Made by a program: the position numbers and the translations under genes
Shown: one piece after another, positions 15,040-20,365 of the stretch
Position numbering within the stretch: the first letter of the stretch is position 1
How the letters are laid out: each line of letters opens with the position of its first letter
Notes under the pieces: generated by a model
The model's input: only the letters and a program-made list of their open reading frames with translations
What the model was told of the DNA's origin: nothing
Database searches by the model: none
From: JAKFWF01 sp031429105
GTDB lineage: Bacteria > Pseudomonadota > Alphaproteobacteria > Rhizobiales > Hyphomicrobiaceae
DNA: 20,365 nt
Assembly: GCA_031429105.1 (NCBI GenBank)
Contig: JANOYV010000097.1
Coordinates: 1-20,365, forward strand
Reading direction: 5' to 3'

Positions 15040-15213
15040 CCCACTGACTGAGCCACGCATCATGCATTCGGTTGGTCTCGCGCAGGCGCCTCCAATCCAC
15101 AATTGACATTCCGGGGCTTGTCCCCGGGACCCATCTCACAACGTCCTCGACACCAGCGGTGCGGGGGAAGAGCAGGGCGGTCAACAACTGTCCGTCGGAA
15201 TAGGAATAAGATT
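15040..15213. other. Intergenic region between dctP and dctQ
   Basis: 174 bases inside the TRAP operon, unusually long for neighbouring TRAP genes. It contains a REP-like palindrome at 15107-15135 and the ribosome binding site of dctQ. An open frame runs back to 15103 through the palindrome, but its residues have no DctQ character, so I treat it as non-coding. Confidence 0.6.
15107..15135. repeat. REP-like palindromic element between dctP and dctQ
   Basis: The core is CCGGGG (15111-15116), loop CTTGT, CCCCGG (15122-15127), flanked by CATT on the left and GACCCAT on the right. This resembles the dispersed extragenic palindromes common in alphaproteobacterial genomes (form: cattCCGGGGcttgtCCCCGGgaccca). 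Only one copy is in this window, so its repetitive nature is from memory of such genomes, not shown here. As RNA it would form a stable hairpin after dctP that could protect or attenuate the transcript and so favour the binding protein over the permeases. Confidence 0.5.
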
Positions 15214-15810
15214 TTGAAACGGCTTGAAGGTATTGCCGCAACCCTGTTCGGGCTCGCATTTCTCCTGCTTTCGTTCGCAGTCGCGGTGGAGACGATCGGA
15301 CGCAAGGTGTTCAACGTTTCGCTGCAGGGCGTCGATGAACTAGGTGGCTATGTTCTCGCAGTCGGAAGTGCCATGGCGATGCTGGTCGCACTTGCTGGGC
15401 GTGCACACGTGCGCATCGATCTCCTGCACGATCTGATGCCGCGATCGTTGCGTATTCTCCTCAACTCCATATCGATTTTTGCCATTGCTCTGTCGGCAGT
15501 GGTACTTGTGCGGATGGCCCATATCGCCTGGTCCGACTCCATTTCCTACAACTCAACAGCCCAAACACCCTGGGCAACACCGTTGAAATACCCCCAAGGC
15601 CTATGGCTCGCCTCATTGGCGCTGTTTGCCCTCTTTGCCTGTGTGCTCGCCGCCAAACTAATCGCCAGCCTCGCACGGGGCGACTTCGAAGGCATTGATC
15701 GCGATTTCTCGCCCAAAGGCACCAAGGACGAGCTTGCCGAGGAGTTGGAAGACATTCAGGCGCGCGGCGCAGTGGCCCAAGCGACACTGCCGGGGAGTGC
15801 CAAGCCATGA
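15214..15810 (+). CDS. dctQ: TRAP transporter small permease (DctQ family)
   Basis: Small membrane subunit that supports DctM and docks the binding protein. I placed the start at TTG 15214: AGGA lies eight bases upstream and the product then begins MKRLEGIAATLFGLAFLLLS, a normal DctQ N-terminus. The open frame further upstream encodes the REP-like palindrome and looks untranslated. The 198-residue protein has four hydrophobic helices at about 8-28, 45-63, 82-104 and 128-150. The DctQ motif GRAHVRIDLL is at 62-71, TPWATPLKYPQGLW at 118-131 and a charged cytoplasmic tail follows from about 155. Its stop overlaps the dctM start in ATGA, indicating coupled translation. Confidence 0.9.
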   Translation: MKRLEGIAATLFGLAFLLLSFAVAVETIGRKVFNVSLQGVDELGGYVLAVGSAMAMLVALAGRAHVRIDLLHDLMPRSLRILLNSISIFAIALSAVVLVRMAHIAWSDSISYNSTAQTPWATPLKYPQGLWLASLALFALFACVLAAKLIASLARGDFEGIDRDFSPKGTKDELAEELEDIQARGAVAQATLPGSAKP

Positions 15811-17111
15811 GCGCTGTTGCTGCCGGAATTTTCGGCTTCTTCCTGATGGTCGTCTTGATGCTGATCGGCTTGCCAATTGCAGCCGTGATGCTTTTGCTCG
15901 GCATGATCGGCGGCATGGCGGCCTTCGGCGATGCGTTCCTGATCTCATCCGCCTCCGTTGCCTGGGGCACGATGAGCGAGAACGGCCTCACCTCCATTCC
16001 ACTGTTCGTTTTGCTCGGCGAGTTGTTACTGCGCAGCGGCATGGCGGATCGCATGTATATGGTGTTCGCTGCTTGGCTCGGACGATTGCCGGGTGGCTTA
16101 CTCCACACCAACATCGGCTGCTGCGCGCTGTTCGCCGCGACCTCCGGATCATCGGTTGCAACGGCTGCCACGATTGGCACTGTCGCGCTGCCATCACTGA
16201 AAAAGCGCGGCTACCCGATGCGCGAGTCGCTCGGCTCGATCGCTGCTGGCGGTACACTTGGTATCCTTATTCCGCCGAGCATCAATTTCATCATCTACGG
16301 CAGCATGACGAATACGTCGGTCGGCAAACTGTTCATTGCCGGTATTGTTCCAGGCTTGCTGCTGGCTGGCCTGTTCATGGTGTGGATTTACGTGTCGAGC
16401 GTGGTTCGCAAACTGGACGTCGCCTACGACGAAGTGCCGTTTGCCGAGCGTGTGCGACTGTTGAAACATCTCGTCGAGCCGCTGATCGTGTTTGGCATCG
16501 TCATTGGCTCGCTCTACACGGGCGTGGCAACGGCAACAGAATCCGCCTCACTCGGCGTCATCGCCGGATTAATCTTCATCATCGCCGGTGGGCGCTTCTC
16601 GCTCAGTTTGATGCAAAACTGCTTTCTGTCGAGCGCCCGCACCAGCGGCATCATCCTGTTCATCGTGGTTGGCGCTTTCGTGCTCAATCTCGCTTTGAGC
16701 CTGACCGGCATCGGCGAAGCGCTAACTAAATGGGCGACCAGCTTCGGATTGGGCCGTGTCTCGCTGCTGATGCTGTTGATCGTGTTCTACTTGATCCTCG
16801 GCATGTTCATGGACACGCTGTCGATGATGGTCGCGACAATCCCACTGACTTTCCCTGTGGTTTCGGCAGCCGGTGTCGATCCGATCTGGTTCGGCGTATT
16901 CATCGTCATCATGTGCGAGTTGGGGCTGATCACCCCGCCAGTTGGTATGAACTTGTATGTCGTACAAGGGATAAGATCAGACGGCGGCCCGATCAGCGAT
17001 GTGATCATGGGATCGATCCCCTATGCGATCATCATGATCTTGTTCACGATTGTGCTGATCGTGTTCCCGCAGTTGGTCACGTGGCTGCCGAACTTGATGC
17101 GCGGGGCATAA
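15807..17111 (+). CDS. dctM: TRAP transporter large permease (DctM family)
   Basis: The sodium-driven transport subunit of the TRAP system. The 434-residue length is standard, and hydrophobic helices fill the sequence. Family landmarks are the cluster ATSGSSVATAATIGTVALPS, then GILIPPSINFIIYG, a central TATESASLGV, and the late motif GLITPPVGMNLYVVQG. It starts at an ATG overlapping the dctQ stop (ATGA). The hydantoinase gene follows 99 bases later on the same strand. Confidence 0.95.
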   Translation: MSAVAAGIFGFFLMVVLMLIGLPIAAVMLLLGMIGGMAAFGDAFLISSASVAWGTMSENGLTSIPLFVLLGELLLRSGMADRMYMVFAAWLGRLPGGLLHTNIGCCALFAATSGSSVATAATIGTVALPSLKKRGYPMRESLGSIAAGGTLGILIPPSINFIIYGSMTNTSVGKLFIAGIVPGLLLAGLFMVWIYVSSVVRKLDVAYDEVPFAERVRLLKHLVEPLIVFGIVIGSLYTGVATATESASLGVIAGLIFIIAGGRFSLSLMQNCFLSSARTSGIILFIVVGAFVLNLALSLTGIGEALTKWATSFGLGRVSLLMLLIVFYLILGMFMDTLSMMVATIPLTFPVVSAAGVDPIWFGVFIVIMCELGLITPPVGMNLYVVQGIRSDGGPISDVIMGSIPYAIIMILFTIVLIVFPQLVTWLPNLMRGA

Positions 17112-17175
17112 GGGCGATATATTTCGACGAAAATTCCCGCCATCGACGTGCTTGGAATAGCGCAAACTGGCGGCT

Positions 17176-17196
17176 CCAATTAGCGCGCGAGATTGG
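17176..17196. promoter_or_regulatory. Inverted repeat upstream of the hydantoinase gene, containing TTAGCGCGC
   Basis: CCAAT (17176-17180) and ATTGG (17192-17196) flank a TAGCGCGC-rich centre. The nine bases TTAGCGCGC (17180-17188) are also the left part of the 12-base palindrome at 1831-1842. The site ends 14 bases before the hydantoinase ATG. It might be a regulator site allowing separate control of the last gene of the operon. Nothing else is evident in the 99-base gap. Confidence 0.25.
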
Positions 17197-17210
17197 CTAG
17201 AGGCATCCCC

Positions 17211-18668
17211 ATGAGCACGTTCGATATGATCATCCGTGGCGGCACGGTTGCAACTGCCAGCGACACCGTCGTGTGCGACGTCGGCATTCGCGATGGCCGT
17301 GTGGCAACGCTGGGGCTCGACCTCGGCACCGCTGATGACGTCATCGACGCCACCGGAAAGCTCGTGCTTCCTGGCGGCATCGACAGCCATGTGCACTTTG
17401 CGCAAGCCAGCGGTCCCGGCATCGTCATGGCCGACGATTTCGAGAGCGGGACCCGCTCGGCAGCGTTCGGCGGCAACACGCTGGTGATGCCGTTTTGCGT
17501 GCAGGAGAGGGGGCAGACGCTCAGGGCTGCTCTCAACGACTATCACGCGAAAGCTGCCGGCAAATGCTACATCGATACGAGTTTTCACTTGGTGATTTGC
17601 GATCCGACGTCGCAGGTTTTGGGACAGGAACTGCCTGCCCTGGTTGACGATGGCTATACCTCCTTCAAGGTGTTCATGACCTACGAGGGCATGGCCCTCA
17701 ATGATATGGAACTGCTGGAAGTTTTTAGCGTCGCGCGTGAGACCGGCGCCCTCGTGATGGTGCACGCGGAGAACTATGACGCGATCCGATTTCTGACGAC
17801 CCGGCTGGAGGCTGCACAAAAGATCGCGCCGAAGTATCACGCCACCTCACGACCTATCCCGGTTGAACGCGAAGCAACCCACCGCGCCATTTCGCTTGCT
17901 GAAATGATCGATGTGCCGATCATGATCGTCCACGTTTCGAACGGCGAAGCGATGGAGCAGATCCGTTGGGCACAGTCGAAGGGGCTCAAGGTGTTCGGCG
18001 AAACCTGCCCCCAATATCTTGTATTAACCGAATCCGACATGGACGGACTCAACATGGAGGGGGCCAAGTACGTTTGCTCGCCTCCGCCACGCGACAAACA
18101 GAGCCAAGCCGACTGCTGGCGCGGCATAGAAACCGGCGTGTTTCAGGTGTTCTCATCCGACCACTGCCCGTTTCGCTATGACGATCCCACCGGAAAGCTG
18201 ATCCCGAAGGGGCGCACCAGTTTTCGTTGGGTGCCTAACGGCATTCCGGGCGTCGAGACCCGCCTGCCGATATTGTTCTCGGAAGGCGTGGTGAAGGGGC
18301 GCATCACGCTCAACCAGTTCGTCGCGCTGTCATCGACCAACCACGCTAAAATGTACGGGTTGCATCCGCGTAAGGGCACGATTGCCGTCGGCTCGGACGC
18401 AGATATCGCAATCTGGGACCCGAACAGGGTCGCTAAAATAACCGCCAGCGATTTGCATCATGGCGCCGACTACACGCCCTACGAAGGCATTGAAGTCACC
18501 GGCTGGCCTGTGACCACAATCGTGCGCGGTAAAGCCGTCGTGCGAGATGGCAAGTTGATTGGCGCCATGACCCATGGCGGACACCTTCCCCGTGACCGCT
18601 CGTCCTTTGCCCGCCCGCGTGACGTTAGCGTCTCCGGGTTCGAACCGGCGGGAAAGTTTGGCTGGTAA
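17211..18668 (+). CDS. D-hydantoinase / dihydropyrimidinase (metal-dependent cyclic amidohydrolase)
   Basis: Opens the ring of hydantoins or dihydropyrimidines to N-carbamoyl amino acids or ureido acids. The ATG at 17211, preceded by AGAGGC, gives 485 residues, the normal size. All binuclear-site residues are present in the expected places: H60 and H62 (GGIDSHVHF), the Lys to be carbamylated K153 (TSFKVFMTYEG), H185 (VMVHAEN), H241 (MIVHVSNGEA) and D317 (FSSDHCPF), with Y158 as the substrate-stabilising Tyr. The N- and C-terminal strands (IIRGGTVATASD; ADIAIWDPN) form the usual beta-sandwich. It lies 99 bases after dctM on the same strand and is convergent with murA. The product would be a substrate for an N-carbamoyl hydrolase such as the one at 1948-3174 (inference). 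Hydantoinase versus dihydropyrimidinase cannot be settled from sequence. Confidence 0.93.
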   Translation: MSTFDMIIRGGTVATASDTVVCDVGIRDGRVATLGLDLGTADDVIDATGKLVLPGGIDSHVHFAQASGPGIVMADDFESGTRSAAFGGNTLVMPFCVQERGQTLRAALNDYHAKAAGKCYIDTSFHLVICDPTSQVLGQELPALVDDGYTSFKVFMTYEGMALNDMELLEVFSVARETGALVMVHAENYDAIRFLTTRLEAAQKIAPKYHATSRPIPVEREATHRAISLAEMIDVPIMIVHVSNGEAMEQIRWAQSKGLKVFGETCPQYLVLTESDMDGLNMEGAKYVCSPPPRDKQSQADCWRGIETGVFQVFSSDHCPFRYDDPTGKLIPKGRTSFRWVPNGIPGVETRLPILFSEGVVKGRITLNQFVALSSTNHAKMYGLHPRKGTIAVGSDADIAIWDPNRVAKITASDLHHGADYTPYEGIEVTGWPVTTIVRGKAVVRDGKLIGAMTHGGHLPRDRSSFARPRDVSVSGFEPAGKFGW

Positions 18669-18701
18669 TGAGACCTGAGGCAGCGTCGCGCTTACCGCCA
18701 C

Positions 18702-20009
18702 CTACCTCGTCGGCACTCGCGTAATCCGCGCACCCAACGCATTCAACCGTTCATCGATCCGCTCATAGCCACGCTCGATTTGTTGGGCGTTGTTGATGGT
18801 ACTGGTTCCCTTGGCGCAAAGGGCTGCGAGCAACATTGCCATGCCGGCGCGAATGTCGGGGCTTTCCATGCGCCCGGCGCGCAGGCGTGCGGGGCCTGAT
18901 ACCAGCGCCCGATGTGGATCGCACAGCACGATACGCGCGCCCATGGCGATCAGTTTGTCGGTGAAGAACATGCGGCTTTCAAACATTTTCTCGAACATCA
19001 AAATCACGCCATCGCACTGTGTCGCCGTGACGATTGCAATCGACATCAGGTCGGCTGGGAAGGCTGGCCATGGCTGATCCTCCAGCTTCGGAATATGTCC
19101 GCCCAGATCAGTGCGAATGGTGCGTGTCTGGGTGCCGGATACGATCAAATCATCACCATCGATCTCACATACGATGCCAAGCCGCTCGAAGCCCATTAGC
19201 GTCGCCCGTAGATGCTGTGTGCCAGCGCGCACGATTCGTAGCGGCGAACGGGTGACGGCTGCCAGCCCTATGAATGAGCCAACTTCGATGTGGTCGGGCC
19301 CGATGCGGTGCGTCGCGCCGCCAAGCGGCCGCCCACCATGCACCGTCATCGTGTTGGTGCCGATGCCGTCGATCTTGCTGCCCAGTGCTTCCAGAAAGAG
19401 GGCAAGATCTTGTACGTGCGGTTCAGATGCTGCGTTCCGCAAAATCGTCGTGCCCTCGGCGACAACCGCTGCCATCAGCGCGTTTTCGGTCGCGGTCACA
19501 CTCGGCTCGTCGAGGAATACGTCGGCACCCTTGAGTTTGGCAGCCTCGAAGCGGTAGCTGGTGTCGGCCTCGACCTTCGCACCCAACTGTTGCAACGCCA
19601 GAAAGTGAGTATCGACGCGCCGCCTGCCGATCACGTCGCCACCGGGTGGCGGTAACACCACCTTGCCGCAGCGGGCGAGCAAGGGGCCTGCCAGCAAAAT
19701 CGATGCACGAATGTTCGCACACAAAACAGGATCGAGATCGACTGCACGCACCGTCTTTGCAGTAATGTCGAGCACGTTGGTGTCGGACCAAATGGCTTCG
19801 GCACCAACCGACCGGATCAGTTCAACCAACGTCTCGGTATCGCGAATCCGTGGCACATTGGTGAGGCGAACGGGTTTGTCGGTCAGCAAGGCCGCTGCAA
19901 TGATCGGCAATGCCGCATTCTTGTTGCCGGCAGGCTCTATGCTGCCCGACAGGCGATGCCCGCCCTCGACAACATACTGAACTCCGCCATTGCGTTCTGG
20001 TGCAGCCAT
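18702..20009 (-). CDS. murA: UDP-N-acetylglucosamine 1-carboxyvinyltransferase family protein (MurA-like, Asp active-site variant)
   Basis: EPSP-synthase-fold enzyme; MurA transfers enolpyruvate from PEP to UDP-GlcNAc, the first committed step of peptidoglycan synthesis. The ATG at 20009 follows AAGGCG and gives 435 residues, close to the usual length of about 420. Expected residues are K30/N31 (GNKNAALPI), R101 (NIRASILLAGPLLAR), ATENALMAA, PADL and IRAGMA. The catalytic loop reads PGGDVIGRRRVD at 122-133, so D125 stands where most MurA enzymes have Cys (the fosfomycin target). Other stretches (IEVGSFIG, MFEKMFESRMFF) differ from classical MurA, which suggests a separate MurA-like branch and possibly a second copy in the genome. 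The frame is open to 20132, but only the region from 20009 has family character. It is divergent from proS. Confidence 0.85.
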   Translation of the reverse strand: MAAPERNGGVQYVVEGGHRLSGSIEPAGNKNAALPIIAAALLTDKPVRLTNVPRIRDTETLVELIRSVGAEAIWSDTNVLDITAKTVRAVDLDPVLCANIRASILLAGPLLARCGKVVLPPPGGDVIGRRRVDTHFLALQQLGAKVEADTSYRFEAAKLKGADVFLDEPSVTATENALMAAVVAEGTTILRNAASEPHVQDLALFLEALGSKIDGIGTNTMTVHGGRPLGGATHRIGPDHIEVGSFIGLAAVTRSPLRIVRAGTQHLRATLMGFERLGIVCEIDGDDLIVSGTQTRTIRTDLGGHIPKLEDQPWPAFPADLMSIAIVTATQCDGVILMFEKMFESRMFFTDKLIAMGARIVLCDPHRALVSGPARLRAGRMESPDIRAGMAMLLAALCAKGTSTINNAQQIERGYERIDERLNALGARITRVPTR

Positions 20010-20228
20010 TCGCCTTGCCTCGTCTTGAACTATCGTAGAATCGCATTCAACCATGCCACGGACGCCACGCCCATGCACACCCTGCAGCCCCGGCGGGATT
20101 GCCTCGCTCACACGAACCGGATATGAGCCCAACTAGTTGTACGGACACGCAAGGGTCGCTGGCAATCGGCCTGTGAACAGCCTTGCGCAAGACCGTTTCG
20201 CCGCACCAACCGCTGGATCCTGATCCCG
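20010..20228. other. Divergent intergenic region, murA-like / proS
   Basis: 219 bases between divergent starts. The leftward murA frame remains open to 20132, but the encoded residues are not family-like. I see no tRNA, riboswitch or strong promoter motif, and no clear Shine-Dalgarno immediately before the proS ATG. Confidence 0.5.
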
Positions 20229-20365
20229 ATGCGCATGTCTCGCTATTTTATGCCCGTTCTCCGCGAAACGCCGAAGGAAGCGGAGATCGTCTCGCATCAG
20301 TTGATGCTGCGCACCGGCATGGTGCGGCAGGCGAGCGCTGGCATCTATTCGTGGCTGCCCCTCGG
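20229..20365 (+). CDS. proS: Prolyl-tRNA synthetase, N-terminal part (cut by window edge)
   Basis: Charges tRNA-Pro with proline. The first 45 codons are present from the ATG at 20229: MRMSRYFMPVLRETPKEAEI, then VSHQLMLRTGMVRQASAGIY and SWLPL. This is the characteristic opening of bacterial ProS (…ETP.EAE..SH.LMLRAG.IR....GIYSWLPLG). A second ATG two codons later (20235) is an alternative start. The rest lies beyond the right edge. Confidence 0.95.
   Translation, partial: MRMSRYFMPVLRETPKEAEIVSHQLMLRTGMVRQASAGIYSWLPL

Noticed and set aside
15103..15213. Upstream extension of dctQ, or a separate small gene, through the palindrome
   Set aside because: The residues encoded over the REP-like hairpin are Arg/Gly-rich and not DctQ-like; TTG 15214 has a good AGGA.
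15695..16729. Plus-strand open frame of 344 codons
   Set aside because: Out-of-frame shadow of dctM with arginine/histidine-rich composition; dctM in frame 15807-17111 is unmistakable.
16977..17840. Minus-strand open frame of 287 codons spanning the dctM-hydantoinase junction
   Set aside because: Antisense to the dctM end and the hydantoinase N-terminal half, both well supported; no family character.
20010..20132. 41-codon N-terminal extension of the MurA-like protein
   Set aside because: It begins at a TTG and has no similarity to MurA N-termini; ATG 20009 has a ribosome binding site and family-like sequence follows.
1..20365. CRISPR arrays, tRNA or rRNA genes, insertion sequences, prophage genes, defence systems
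   Set aside because: No regularly spaced direct repeats, cloverleaf-like segments, transposase or integrase motifs, or nuclease/toxin signatures were seen in either strand.

Overview
The window reads as chromosomal DNA of a GC-rich alphaproteobacterium, probably a member of the Hyphomicrobiales. The grounds are the protein types (oligopeptide ABC transporter, TRAP transporter, hydantoinases, ChrA, a rhodanese-ChrB fusion), their general sequence character, and a REP-like palindrome resembling those common in that order. The BciB-like reductase at 4512-5786 hints at a bacteriochlorophyll-making relative, but it is the only such gene here. I see no rRNA, tRNA, CRISPR array, transposase or phage gene.

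Layout, left to right. (1) 1-1783, minus strand: an Opp/Dpp-type peptide-binding protein followed by the first 45 codons of its permease OppB. (2) 1948-3174, plus: an M20-family N-carbamoyl-amino-acid/allantoate-type amidohydrolase, divergent from the peptide operon. (3) 3171-9938: mostly single genes on alternating strands, namely a secreted lysozyme-like protein of unknown function, a BciB/HCAR-type [4Fe-4S] flavoprotein, a YeaD-type hexose-6-phosphate mutarotase, a CorA metal channel, and a two-gene chromate-resistance operon (rhodanese-ChrB fusion then ChrA). (4) 10105-18668: a cyclic-amide utilisation locus. hyuB and hyuA, the two subunits of an ATP-dependent hydantoinase/5-oxoprolinase, run leftward with a 4-base ATGA overlap. 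A complete TRAP transporter (dctP, dctQ, dctM) and a zinc-type D-hydantoinase/dihydropyrimidinase run rightward from the same intergenic region. (5) 18702-20365: a MurA-family enolpyruvyl transferase with Asp in place of the usual catalytic Cys, divergent from the start of proS.

How the genes could work together (inference): the TRAP system imports a carboxylated cyclic amide or ureide. HyuAB (ATP-dependent) and the hydantoinase (metal-dependent) open different rings. The M20 amidohydrolase at 1948-3174 could remove the carbamoyl group from the opened product to give a free amino acid. The peptide transporter next to that amidohydrolase may belong to the same nitrogen-scavenging theme.

The gene-free stretches are all under 180 bases. 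The most structured is the hyuA-dctP divergent gap (13821-13995), which holds several perfect inverted repeats. Convergent gene ends are packed extremely tightly (overlaps of 4 and 32 bases, gaps of 3 and 33), leaving no room for ordinary intergenic terminators.
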